20,472 nucleotides of DNA from Bacillota bacterium (lineage in GTDB: Bacteria > Bacillota > Negativicutes > Sporomusales > Sporomusaceae), in the NCBI GenBank assembly GCA_023388195.1, contig JAEWGR010000073.1:1-20472 (forward strand). The letters are read 5' to 3'. This document shows positions 6,083-13,545 of the stretch, piece by piece. How positions within the stretch are numbered: position 1 is the stretch's first letter; the number at the start of each line of letters is the position of its first letter. Under the pieces are notes generated by a model that had not been told where the DNA came from, did no database searches, and saw only the letters and a program-made list of their open reading frames with translations. A program made the translations under genes and the position numbers.

Positions 6083-6116
6083 TTGTCATACTTTTGTCAT
6101 ATATCTGTGGTAATCT
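6083..6116 (+). promoter_or_regulatory. Pho-box-like promoter of the outer-membrane protein gene
   Basis: TTGTCAT (6083-6089), four bases (ACTT), then TTGTCAT again (6094-6100) form an 11-bp-period direct repeat. It closely matches the classic Pho box (two CTGTCAT units with a 4-base spacer). A -10-like TAATCT begins at 6111, 10 nt beyond the repeat, which is the usual layout when a PhoB-type regulator replaces the -35 contact. Confidence 0.5.
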
Positions 6117-6161
6117 TTGGGTAGAAGCTCATATATTACGACATTCAGGGAGGAATATATA

Positions 6162-6689
6162 ATGAATAAGAAAATCCTGACCATTCTTACCGGCACCATG
6201 CTGACCGCCAGCGTCAGCTTCGCCGCACCGCTGACCGATTTGCAGCAAGGTGACACTACCATTGGCTACAACCACTATAACCTGTCCGCAGACCTTAATG
6301 ATGACAGCTTCTATCTGGAAAACGCCGTCTCGGACAAAGTAATACTCGGTCTGGAAAGGAACTCCTATTCCTACTCCGACTTTTCCACTCACACCACCGA
6401 TATCTACGCCCATTACAAGCTGGACCCGAATTTCCGGCTTATGGTTGGCAACCGTGACTACACCGACGGCTCCAAAGTATTTTACGGCATCGGCGCTACC
6501 ACTCACTTAGGTCCCAAGGTCGACGGCTATGCCTCGGTAACAACAAGCAGCATTGCCACGGAGTGGCAAACCGGCTTGACCTACCAGTTAAATAATCAGG
6601 CCGCCCTGCATCTCGGCTATAAATCGTACAAGGAAGATGATACCGATACGGCTGATGGCGTCGGCTTCGGCGTCAATTATAAATTTTAA
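6162..6689 (+). CDS. Small outer-membrane beta-barrel protein
   Basis: A 175-residue exported protein. Residues 1-21 form a signal peptide (MNKKILTILTGTMLTASVSFA, cut before APLTD). The mature part alternates polar and hydrophobic or aromatic residues (TTIGYNHYNLSAD, IYAHYKLDPNFRLMVGN, VFYGIGATTHL, LHLGYKSYKED, VGFGVNYKF). This fits about eight amphipathic beta strands. It ends in Phe preceded by alternating aromatics (VNYKF), the outer-membrane insertion signal of diderm bacteria. A start at 6117 is possible in frame, but the GGGAGGA ribosome binding site at 6148-6154 and the signal peptide fix 6162. The function (channel, adhesin or other) is not clear. It is a lone gene with its own terminator, possibly phosphate-regulated. 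Confidence 0.8.
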   Translation: MNKKILTILTGTMLTASVSFAAPLTDLQQGDTTIGYNHYNLSADLNDDSFYLENAVSDKVILGLERNSYSYSDFSTHTTDIYAHYKLDPNFRLMVGNRDYTDGSKVFYGIGATTHLGPKVDGYASVTTSSIATEWQTGLTYQLNNQAALHLGYKSYKEDDTDTADGVGFGVNYKF

Positions 6690-6724
6690 GCAACCCCGGA
6701 AATCTTAGACCCGCCTAAATTAGG

Positions 6725-6765
6725 AAACACTACCCGGTCAGCCTGCCTGACCGGGTAGTGTTTTT
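6725..6765 (+). terminator. Intrinsic terminator of the beta-barrel gene
   Basis: A 17-bp perfect stem (6725-6741 with 6747-6763, loop cctgc, core CACTACCCGGTCAG) runs into TTTTTATTT. It also lies just beyond the stop of the convergent MocR gene, but that side has no T run. Confidence 0.93.
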
Positions 6766-6775
6766 ATTTCGCCGC

Positions 6776-8158
6776 TCACGACGTAACAATAGTATGCAGC
6801 AAGGCCAGGCCTGCTTTAATCTCCTCCGGTTCCAGGTGCCCGTATCCCAGCAGCAGTTTCGCCAGATGCTCCCCCTTACGGATACTGTGGTTTTCAACCG
6901 TCCCAATCCGCAGCCCTTTACTTTGACAGTGCCGGATAAAGGCATCATCAAAGCACAGGCCGGGAAATTCCACAGCCAGATGCAGGCCGGCCGAATCCCC
7001 CCAGGCCCGCCAGTCGGAACCAAAACCTGTTGTCAATGTCTGCAGCAGTATGTTTCGCCGGTGTCCATACAGCCTGCGCATATTTTGTATATGCCGGTCG
7101 AGCTTGCGGGTCTGCAGGAATTCGGCAAGCGCAGCCTGGGCAAAAGGCGGATTCTGGACATCGGTATAGGTACGCAGTTGCCGCCACCGGCCGTGCAACC
7201 GGCGGGGCAGAATTACATAACCAATACGCAAAGCCGGAAATAAGATTTTACTAAACGTACCGATGTAAATGACCTGCTGTGGATCCAGGGAATAAAGCGG
7301 GGCCACCGGGGGACCGGTATAGCGAAACTCACTGTCATAATCGTCTTCAAGCAAATACAGCCCGTTCTCCCGGGCATACCGGACAAGTTCGGCCCGGCGG
7401 CCGGCCGGCAGGATTCCGCCGAGGGGAAACTGATGGGAGGGGGTCACATAGACTGCACACGCCCCCTTCCTGGTCAGGTTTCCGGTTTGCAGCCCCTGTC
7501 GATCGACCGGCACCGGATAAACAGGCAACCCCCGGCCCTGCAATACCTGCAGCATACCACTGTGGCAGGGGTCTTCCATGATAATCTCCCGCCCGTCACC
7601 AGCCAGCAGTTCAGCCAGCAGCTTCAGGGCCTGAGTGGCGCCGGCGGTTATAAAAAGATCCTGCGGCTCAACGGCAAGCCCCCGGCTTCTATATAGCCAG
7701 GCAGCAATCTCCCGGCGCAGCGCTGGCAAACCGGCCGGCCCTGAATAGCTCCACAGTGCCGGCGGGAGTTCAGTTGTAGCCTTACGCAGCAGTTGCAGCC
7801 AGAGGTGCCGGGGAAATTGCCGGATATCCGGACGGCCTGTCCGAAAATCAGCGGTAATAGGCGGTGATGCCGCCGGGATATTTTCTATACATGCTGGCGC
7901 TGCTTTTTCCAGCTGCAAGCCTTGAGCGACCCGGGTTTTTGTCCCCTGACTGCTGATAATATAACCTTCTGCCGCCAGCATTTCGTAAGCCTCATAGGTT
8001 GTATTGCGGGATACTGCCAACTGTTTGGCCAATTCCCGGGTGGAGGGCAGCCCCTCACCCGGTTTAAGCTGGCCTTCAATCATTCTCTCACGCAGTATTT
8101 GATAAAGCTGACGTGCTAAAGCAACCTCGCTATGGCGTTGCAACACAATTCCCCACAT
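6776..8158 (-). CDS. MocR-family transcriptional regulator (GntR wHTH fused to aminotransferase fold)
   Basis: A 460-residue MocR/GabR-type regulator. Residues 10-78 form a GntR winged helix (LYQILRERMIEGQLKPGEGL, PSTRELAKQLAVSRNTTYEA, EGYIISSQGTKT). Residues 100-455 form a PLP-dependent class I aminotransferase-like domain with FRTGRPD, TAGATQALKLL, EDPCHSG, EDDYDSEFRY at 271-280 and the expected PLP lysine, Lys304, in GTFSKILFPALRIGY. Such proteins sense amino acids, amines or PLP and often regulate a divergent gene. Here the divergent gene is an EamA transporter 121 nt away, the likely target. The start at 8158 has an AGGAGGGG ribosome binding site. The effector cannot be inferred. Confidence 0.93.
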   Translation of the reverse strand: MWGIVLQRHSEVALARQLYQILRERMIEGQLKPGEGLPSTRELAKQLAVSRNTTYEAYEMLAAEGYIISSQGTKTRVAQGLQLEKAAPACIENIPAASPPITADFRTGRPDIRQFPRHLWLQLLRKATTELPPALWSYSGPAGLPALRREIAAWLYRSRGLAVEPQDLFITAGATQALKLLAELLAGDGREIIMEDPCHSGMLQVLQGRGLPVYPVPVDRQGLQTGNLTRKGACAVYVTPSHQFPLGGILPAGRRAELVRYARENGLYLLEDDYDSEFRYTGPPVAPLYSLDPQQVIYIGTFSKILFPALRIGYVILPRRLHGRWRQLRTYTDVQNPPFAQAALAEFLQTRKLDRHIQNMRRLYGHRRNILLQTLTTGFGSDWRAWGDSAGLHLAVEFPGLCFDDAFIRHCQSKGLRIGTVENHSIRKGEHLAKLLLGYGHLEPEEIKAGLALLHTIVTS

Positions 8159-8198
8159 GAGAATCCCCTCCTAAGTGGCACCCTGATTATTAGCTCCT

Positions 8199-8246
8199 AC
8201 TGGCTCTGGTTAATACCAGTCAATTTGCTATTATTATATCATACCT
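8199..8246. promoter_or_regulatory. Candidate MocR operator and divergent promoter region
   Basis: The regulator/transporter intergenic region holds ATACCA at 8213-8218 and ATACCT at 8241-8246, direct repeats 28 bp apart. The first lies in a palindrome, CTGGT-taat-ACCAG (8206-8219). GabR, the best-studied MocR protein, binds direct ATACCA repeats. An AT-rich -10-like zone (tattattatatcat, 8228-8241) reads as TATAAT on the minus strand. No good -35 is seen on either strand, which suits activator-dependent control. Confidence 0.4.
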
Positions 8247-8279
8247 GGAAGAATAAACAGTCAGCGAGGGGGAATTATC

Positions 8280-9242
8280 ATGCAGTCAGTTGCCGGAGTT
8301 CTGTTTTTGGCCGCAGCCTTCAGCCTGGCAGGCACTTCGATCATAGCCGGCAAGCTGGTTTGCGGGCTTTTAGGACCGTTTACTATAACCACTGCCAGCC
8401 TGTTTTTTGCCCTGCTGGGCTTGCTGCCGCTCTATGGGCGCAGTGTTCTCGGCAGCCTGGGGCGGCTGACCGGACATGACTGGCGCCGACTGCTGCTGCA
8501 GGCATTGCTGGGTATTTTTCTCTTCCGGCTGCTGTTGCTGCTGGGATTACAACATACAAGCGCAGGTGAGGCAGGCTTGCTCACTGGGGCCACCCCGGCT
8601 TTTACGGCACTGCTGGGCTGGCTTTTTTTACGGGAACCTTTAAACCCGGTGCGCTGTCTGGGTATCGGCTGCACAGTTACCGGAATTTTGACCATCCAGG
8701 GATTATGGTCTGCCGGCATTATATTGGCCGGCGATCATCTGGCCGGCAATCTGCTGATTCTTGGTGCCGCACTGAGTGAGTCCCTGTTTAATCTGTTATC
8801 ACGCAGCAGCAGTATTAACAATGCCGCCGGTCAATCACTAATTGCCAATCCGGCTGCCTGGACCACCCTTGTGGTGTATATGGCCTTATTGCTTTGCCTG
8901 GGCCCGGCAATAGCCGAAAACCAGACCGCCGCACTGTTATTACTCCCGGCAAGCGGCTGGGCGGCCTTAGCCTGGTATGGTCTCTTCGTTACAGCCCTGG
9001 CCTTCATCTGCTGGTATCAGGGAATTAAACGCTGTGATGTGGCAGTGGCAGCCGCATTCTCCGGCCTGATGCCCTTAACTGCACTTATTTTGTCAGTATT
9101 ATTGCTAAATGAACAAGTGAACTGGAGCCACTGGGCGGGGGGATTGCTCATCGTGCTCGGCATGTGGCTGCTAACCGATACGAAACTTATGGATCAAGGT
9201 CTGCAGGTCCTGCGCCAGGTGCGAAAGACTCTGGCTGGATGA
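8280..9242 (+). CDS. EamA/DMT-family transporter
   Basis: A 320-residue membrane protein with about ten helices and the duplicated EamA fold of the drug/metabolite transporter superfamily. The first repeat contains AAAFSLAGTSIIAGKLVCGL and TSAGEAGLLTGATPAFTALL (the usual ALLxxxxPxxTALL region). The second repeat ends in a typical LILSVLLLNEQVNWSHWAGG, LLIVLGMWLL. Many relatives export amino acids or metabolites, which fits the divergent MocR regulator. The start at 8280 has a GAGGGGG ribosome binding site. The last 23 or so residues after the final helix (TDTKLMDQGLQVLRQVRKTL and AG) are encoded antisense to the end of the chemoreceptor gene; no terminator is seen. Confidence 0.9.
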   Translation: MQSVAGVLFLAAAFSLAGTSIIAGKLVCGLLGPFTITTASLFFALLGLLPLYGRSVLGSLGRLTGHDWRRLLLQALLGIFLFRLLLLLGLQHTSAGEAGLLTGATPAFTALLGWLFLREPLNPVRCLGIGCTVTGILTIQGLWSAGIILAGDHLAGNLLILGAALSESLFNLLSRSSSINNAAGQSLIANPAAWTTLVVYMALLLCLGPAIAENQTAALLLLPASGWAALAWYGLFVTALAFICWYQGIKRCDVAVAAAFSGLMPLTALILSVLLLNEQVNWSHWAGGLLIVLGMWLLTDTKLMDQGLQVLRQVRKTLAG

Positions 9243-11234
9243 GGTCATCTCCTCCAGCGATGCTGCCTGTTCTTCCGTGGCTGCCGAGACTGACTGCGCT
9301 TCGCCGGTGGCACTTTTGCTCAGTGTGTCAATATCCTTGACTGCAGCCACAATCTGCTGGCTGCCCTGTTCCATAAGCTGAATTTTTGCCGCCATCTCCT
9401 GTACCTGACCGGATACCTGCATGATCAGATCAGCAATATCACCAAATGCCAGACCAGCCGTATGCACCACCGCAGCTCCTAGCTTAACCTCCCGTGTGCC
9501 GTCGCTCATAGCAGCCACTGCCTCCTCGGTATCCGCTTGTATGCCGCCGATTAACACAGCAATCTGCTTGGCGGCATCCTGGGATTGTTCGGCAAGCTTG
9601 CGAACTTCATCGGCAACAACAGCAAAACCCCGCCCCTGCTCGCCGGCTCTGGCAGCTTCAATGGCCGCATTAAGAGCCAGGAGATTTGTTTGCCCGGCTA
9701 TGCCGGCTATCGTTTCCACAATTTGGCCAATTTCTTTAGACCGTTCACCAAGCCTGGCTACAACCTGCGCGGAATTATTGACCGTATCTTCAACCATGGC
9801 CATTTGACTAACAGCCTTATCGACCGTTTTGCCACCTTCTTGGGCTGTTGCTGCAGCCTGCGCAGCTTGCCCGGCTACCCGGGTACTATTGGCAACGACC
9901 TGCTGCAGACTGGCTGCCAGTTCTGTCACCACACCGGCTGTTTCATCGACATAATTCATTTGTTGTTCTGCGCCCAGCGCTATGTCGGTGATCGAACCGG
10001 CAACCTGACTGGCAGCCTGAGCGGACTGCTCGGCACTGGAACTGAGTTGCTCACCGGCAGCAGCAAGGTGTTCTGCCGACTGCGCAACTTTCACAATAAT
10101 GGCCCGCAGGTTGTCTGCCATTCCATTCAGGCTTGCTGCCAGGCGTCCCAGTTCATCGGTGGAGCCCACAGCAAAATTTACCGACAGGTCTCCTGTCGAA
10201 ATTCTTTCCGCCCCCCGCATCAAAACTTGTATGGGCCGGCTAATTTTTGCGTTAAATAACCAGGCCAGTACCAGGACTAAGATAACTACAGCAGCCGCAA
10301 AGACGGCGATATTGAGTATAATCACTTTATTCAGATCCTGATAGGCTTCGGTGGCCGGGTAGACAGCGACCAGGTGCAGACCGGTATTGCCGACCGGTAC
10401 ATACGCAACAAAATTATCTTCCCCAAATACCCGGTCTCTGCGCACAGTAACCGTCTGGTTGCTGTTATTGATAATTTCTGTTCCCAGCCGGCTGATTTTT
10501 GGATCCTGATCAGCGGTGATTTTTTCTTTTAGATTTTTTTCCTGCTGCCGGTGAGCCAGAAATGTTCCATCTTTGCTGACAATAAAGGCATAGCCGGTCT
10601 CGCCGATCTTCATATCCCTTATGTAATTTGAAAACTCGTTAAGACCAATATCTGTGGTGGTAACACCAACTACCTTGTTCCCTTTGACGATTGGGCTGCT
10701 GGAGGTAATCATAGGCATTTTGGTAACAGCATCCTCATAAGGAGCACTCCAGACGATTTTTTCTTTTGCGGCCAGGCCCTCCTTATACCAGTCGTATTTA
10801 AAATAGTCATATTCGGCGTTACTGTATTCCCAGGTGAGGACAACCTGGCCTTTATCATCCTTGTACTTATACGGTCCATAATATTTCCGGCCAGGCTGAA
10901 AAGCATCGGGTTCAAACCAAAAACCGGCCCCAATGATCAGGGGGTCGGAGACGATATACTTTTCTATGACGCCTAACAGCATATCGGCATCATACTGAGG
11001 CATTGCGCCAATATTATAAGCCATAAGTTCACTATATTTCCCAATCTGCTCAAAGCGGCCGCTCAGTTTATGCTGTATTTGTCCCGCCTGCTGGGTAAGG
11101 TTTTCGTGAACCTTGGTTTCCATGCTGCTTTTAAAAGAATATAAACTGATCCCCGCCTGAATACTCATAACCACAGTGATAATCAACAACATGCCAATAA
11201 TAAAAATAGTCCTTATACTCTGCGAAGGTTTCAT
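9171..11234 (-). CDS. Methyl-accepting chemotaxis protein with dCache sensor
   Basis: A transmembrane chemoreceptor of 687 residues from the ATG at 11234, or 688 from the adjacent ATG at 11237. The GGAGG favours 11234 (7 nt spacing). TM1 is at about 11-33. An extracytoplasmic dCache-type domain (about 38-300) carries the WYKEGLAAKEKIVWSAPYED and TTDIGLNEFS motifs found in ligand-binding double-Cache sensors. TM2 is at about 304-328, HAMP at 329-382, and the signalling coiled coil follows to the end. The hairpin tip is intact (NLLALNAAIEAARAGEQGRG, FAVVADEVRKLAEQ, about residues 518-551). There is no C-terminal CheR-binding pentapeptide. Its last 72 bases overlap the convergent transporter gene. 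Confidence 0.95.
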   Translation of the reverse strand: MKPSQSIRTIFIIGMLLIITVVMSIQAGISLYSFKSSMETKVHENLTQQAGQIQHKLSGRFEQIGKYSELMAYNIGAMPQYDADMLLGVIEKYIVSDPLIIGAGFWFEPDAFQPGRKYYGPYKYKDDKGQVVLTWEYSNAEYDYFKYDWYKEGLAAKEKIVWSAPYEDAVTKMPMITSSSPIVKGNKVVGVTTTDIGLNEFSNYIRDMKIGETGYAFIVSKDGTFLAHRQQEKNLKEKITADQDPKISRLGTEIINNSNQTVTVRRDRVFGEDNFVAYVPVGNTGLHLVAVYPATEAYQDLNKVIILNIAVFAAAVVILVLVLAWLFNAKISRPIQVLMRGAERISTGDLSVNFAVGSTDELGRLAASLNGMADNLRAIIVKVAQSAEHLAAAGEQLSSSAEQSAQAASQVAGSITDIALGAEQQMNYVDETAGVVTELAASLQQVVANSTRVAGQAAQAAATAQEGGKTVDKAVSQMAMVEDTVNNSAQVVARLGERSKEIGQIVETIAGIAGQTNLLALNAAIEAARAGEQGRGFAVVADEVRKLAEQSQDAAKQIAVLIGGIQADTEEAVAAMSDGTREVKLGAAVVHTAGLAFGDIADLIMQVSGQVQEMAAKIQLMEQGSQQIVAAVKDIDTLSKSATGEAQSVSAATEEQAASLEEMTSSSQSLSHLAQDLQTLIHKFRIG

Positions 11235-11311
11235 CATCCAGCCTCCTTTTGCGCATTCTTTACTACTCGACCGCTGCCGCCTGAAACTACAGCCTGTATT
11301 ACAATCTTACA

Positions 11312-11340
11312 CTATCGGCAGGCACTGAATTTTATCTTTG
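11312..11340 (-). promoter_or_regulatory. Possible SigD/FliA-type promoter of the chemoreceptor gene
   Basis: On the minus strand GCCGATAG (11319-11312) matches 7 of 8 bases of the SigD -10 element. AAAG or CAAA upstream (11340-11336) is a -35 candidate with a spacer of 16 to 17 nt, slightly long. A motility sigma factor is expected for a chemoreceptor. The leader would be about 70 nt. Confidence 0.4.
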
Positions 11341-11455
11341 TGTTAAGACTGTGTAAAAATAAAGCGTTAAGCGAATTTGCCCCCGGCGCTATGGACCCAC
11401 ACAAGTCAGATGCCGGCCAGCCAAGCTATACATAAGCAAACTTACATAATTTGTC

Positions 11456-11484
11456 TTGACATTTCATGGGTATGGTAGCATAGT
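11456..11484 (+). promoter_or_regulatory. Sigma-A promoter of the 115-residue protein gene
   Basis: A perfect TTGACA (11456-11461) and CATAGT (11479-11484, 4 of 6) are separated by 17 nt. The predicted start near 11491 leaves a leader of about 28 nt with an AGGAGGTG ribosome binding site at 11505-11512. The signals indicate a well-expressed gene. Confidence 0.65.
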
Positions 11485-11518
11485 AAGATTAAAGAGAAGA
11501 TCGCAGGAGGTGTGAAAT

Positions 11519-11866
11519 ATGTCGTCAATAAACCTTATGATTGCAAATAGCGACTATCAAATTACAAAATCAGCAACAGAAAAAACACAGGAAAACCATC
11601 TTACTTCCGGTTTGACAACAGACTCTGATGACAAATCGGAGGATTTAAACACCCGGATCGGCCCTGCTTACTTAGTAGAATTAAGCGGCAGCCAAAATAC
11701 ACAATCCAGCCGGGTTCCGGACAGTGAATCCGAAACACAGGCTGCAGTTGCAACGGCAGAAGCCGCCCCCCTGATTCACGTCCAGACAGCACAACAGTCA
11801 GGTATTGCCGCTTTGGCGCAATCCGCAACGGCCCCTCAGGCATTGGTTTCCCAGTTAAAAGACTAA
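11519..11866 (+). CDS. Hypothetical 115-residue Ser/Gln/Ala-rich protein
   Basis: I do not recognise this protein with confidence. It has no Cys, Trp or Phe, no signal peptide and no membrane helix. Residues 15-75 are polar and acidic (TEKTQENHLTSG, TDSDDKSEDLNTRIG, SESETQ) and probably disordered. The C-terminus (QQSGIAALAQSATAPQALVSQ, then LKD) looks like a short helical motif. It faintly recalls the ALAQ..N..PQ.VL.LL endings that I associate with small proteins near flagellin genes in some Firmicutes, a weak memory-based link. It is a single gene with a consensus -35, a near-perfect ribosome binding site and its own terminator at 11882-11910, so it is very probably a real, well-expressed gene. 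Confidence 0.75.
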   Translation: MSSINLMIANSDYQITKSATEKTQENHLTSGLTTDSDDKSEDLNTRIGPAYLVELSGSQNTQSSRVPDSESETQAAVATAEAAPLIHVQTAQQSGIAALAQSATAPQALVSQLKD

Positions 11867-11881
11867 TACCTACCAGCTTTC

Positions 11882-11910
11882 AAATCCTGCTGACAACAGC
11901 AGGATTTTTT
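11882..11910 (+). terminator. Intrinsic terminator
   Basis: An 11-bp stem AAATCCTGCTG (11882-11892), loop acaa, CAGCAGGATTT (11897-11907) continues into a run of six T. It lies 15 nt after the stop of the 115-residue protein gene. Confidence 0.92.
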
Positions 11911-11939
11911 GCATTTGAAACCCTATACGTTCTGCTGGA

Positions 11940-11975
11940 TAAAAAAAGGCTTCCCGGCCCATAGCCGGGAAGCCT
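11940..11975 (-). terminator. Intrinsic terminator of the zur-znuA unit
   Basis: On the minus strand AGGCTTCCCGGC (11975-11964), loop tatgg, GCCGGGAAGCCT (11958-11947) is followed by a run of T. It lies 29 nt after the znuA stop and shows that the unit ends without znuB or znuC. Confidence 0.92.
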
Positions 11976-12004
11976 GCTCTCCAAACAAGTGGAGATTATT
12001 ACTA

Positions 12005-12982
12005 TTATTGCAGAGCCTTTGCCAGATTGGCCAGATTCTCGCGCATGACCGATAAGTAGTCTTTACCTTGTTTCATTTCCTCGGCAGTCAGGTTTTCCAG
12101 CGGGTTAAGCACCAGGAGGCCTGCTCCGGTTTCTTTGGCAATGGTATCAGCCAGTTTAGGGCTGACCAAGGTCTCGAAGAATATATATTTTACCTGGTGG
12201 GTCCGGCAAAAATCAACGACTTTGGCCATCTTGTCAGGCGTAGGCTCACTATCCGGCGCTAAGCCCATGATGCCAGTCTGTTCAAGATTATACCGCTTAG
12301 CCAGGTAACCAAAGGCAATATGGCTTGTAATGATATCGCGCCGGCCCGCCTTCGCCAGCGTGGTTTGATAGTCACTGTCAAGTTTGGCTAATTCCTGAAT
12401 AAAACGTTCCGCATTCTTTTGGTAGTAGTCGCTATTAGCAGGATCAGCCTCACTCAAAGCCGCAGCAATGGTCTTTACCTCCTGCTGGGCATTGACCGGA
12501 TCGAGCCAGACATGAGGATCGGTCTCCGACTCATGTGTGTGCTGTCCTGTTTTTTTATCCTGCTCATGCTGATGGTCGTCAGCTTCGTCTTCATGCCCGC
12601 CGTCTTCCTGGTTGGCAAGCAGGGCGATGCCTTTACTCACCTCGACTGCTTTTACAGTTGCCAGGATATCCTTACTCAGCAATTTGTCAACAGGTTCAAG
12701 TCCGGCGCCATGATAAAGCACTAGTTTTGCCGACTTAAGCTTGATAATATCCTGGGGAGTCGGCTCCCAGTCATGAGGCTCAGCGCCTGGTGGCATCAGC
12801 ATGGCCAGTTCAATCTTATCGCCGCCCACCTGCCTGGCAAAATCATAGACAGGATACACTGTCGCGAACACCTTAATCTTATCAGGTGACGACTGAGTGG
12901 ATTTTGTTTTGCTGCCGCAGCCTGTAAGTAATACAGCAGCCCCCAGCAGGCACATCAGACCAATTTTTACAATACGTTTCAT
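12005..12982 (-). CDS. znuA: Zinc ABC transporter substrate-binding lipoprotein ZnuA/AdcA-like
   Basis: A 325-residue cluster A-I solute-binding protein that captures Zn2+ for an ABC importer. A lipoprotein signal peptide ends in the lipobox LLTGC, with Cys22 as lipid anchor. Metal-ligand positions of the family are visible: His70 in GAEPHDWEPTP, His157 in DPHVWLDP and His221 in TSHIAFGYLAKRYNL. Between them lies the His/Asp/Glu-rich loop (129-150, HEDEADDHQHEQDKKTGQHT) typical of zinc rather than manganese binders. The start at 12982 has an AAGGGGG ribosome binding site; the longer in-frame reading overlaps the zur gene and is rejected. It starts 26 nt after the zur stop. No permease or ATPase gene follows, so it must use one encoded elsewhere. 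Confidence 0.93.
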   Translation of the reverse strand: MKRIVKIGLMCLLGAAVLLTGCGSKTKSTQSSPDKIKVFATVYPVYDFARQVGGDKIELAMLMPPGAEPHDWEPTPQDIIKLKSAKLVLYHGAGLEPVDKLLSKDILATVKAVEVSKGIALLANQEDGGHEDEADDHQHEQDKKTGQHTHESETDPHVWLDPVNAQQEVKTIAAALSEADPANSDYYQKNAERFIQELAKLDSDYQTTLAKAGRRDIITSHIAFGYLAKRYNLEQTGIMGLAPDSEPTPDKMAKVVDFCRTHQVKYIFFETLVSPKLADTIAKETGAGLLVLNPLENLTAEEMKQGKDYLSVMRENLANLAKALQ

Positions 12983-13008
12983 AAGCAACCCCCTTATATA
13001 TGTAACCA

Positions 13009-13431
13009 TCAACCGGTTTTGCGGCAATCCGCACAATAGCCATAGAACTCCAGCGAGTGGGCAGTAATTTTAAAACCGCCTTCCTCTGCCCTTGCCAAAT
13101 CCTGTTCATGAATAGGGCAAAAGTCCAGGCATGCGGCCTTGCCACATTGCAGGCATACCGTGTGATGGTGATGACCGGTTACAGCAATCTCAAAAACATT
13201 GCCATCCCGCCCCTTTGTCCGCACCTCATGCACCAGGCCCAGCTCAACCAGCAGGCTCAAATTGCGATAAACGGTATCCAGGCTCATCTCCGGGAATTTT
13301 TGCCGCACCGCCTCTAACACTTGCTGCGCGGTTGTAAACTTGCCCCCTTGTTGCAAGGCCTCAATTACGACCCGGCGTTGTGGTGTAACCTTATAGCCTT
13401 GTGCCCGCAGGGCAGCGATCCATTTTTCCAT
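13009..13431 (-). CDS. zur: Fur-family metal regulator, probably Zur
   Basis: A 140-residue Fur-family repressor. The N-terminal winged helix holds GYKVTPQRRVVIEALQQGG and EMSLDTVYRNLSLLVELGLV. The C-terminal dimerisation domain holds a His cluster (HHHH at 87-90) and two CxxC pairs (Cys93/Cys96 in CLQC, Cys133/Cys136 in CADC) that form the structural zinc site. Cys101 and Cys105 are additional. Family members sense Fe, Zn, Mn or peroxide. Zn is inferred from the following znuA and the divergent zinc-type permease genes. The start at 13431 has a GAGGTAA ribosome binding site. It is the first gene of its unit, and the promoter lies inside an inverted repeat, suggesting autoregulation. Confidence 0.88.
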   Translation of the reverse strand: MEKWIAALRAQGYKVTPQRRVVIEALQQGGKFTTAQQVLEAVRQKFPEMSLDTVYRNLSLLVELGLVHEVRTKGRDGNVFEIAVTGHHHHTVCLQCGKAACLDFCPIHEQDLARAEEGGFKITAHSLEFYGYCADCRKTG

Positions 13432-13460
13432 ATGCGTTACCTCTTAAATAATAATATTAC

Positions 13461-13499
13461 TATTTACAATTATACTACTTTCAATCATAATTGTAAATA
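13461..13499. promoter_or_regulatory. Symmetric bidirectional promoter within a 39-bp inverted repeat
   Basis: Arms TATTTACAATTAT (13461-13473) and ATAATTGTAAATA (13487-13499) are perfect inverted repeats around 13 nt. Minus strand: TTTACA (13497-13492), 17 nt, TATAAT (13474-13469), driving zur-znuA. Plus strand: TTTACA (13463-13468), 17 nt, CATAAT (13486-13491), driving the permease operon. Each -35 box therefore lies next to the other strand's -10 box, and the two promoters occupy the same DNA. The arms are also good candidates for Zur half-sites. Confidence 0.7.
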
Positions 13500-13545
13500 T
13501 TTAGTATAAATATTATTAGGTAACAAGTACCGGGAGAGTGAGAGT

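Noticed and set aside
12983..13036. Longer N-terminus for ZnuA
   Set aside because: It overlaps the zur gene, lacks a ribosome binding site and would bury the lipoprotein signal peptide.
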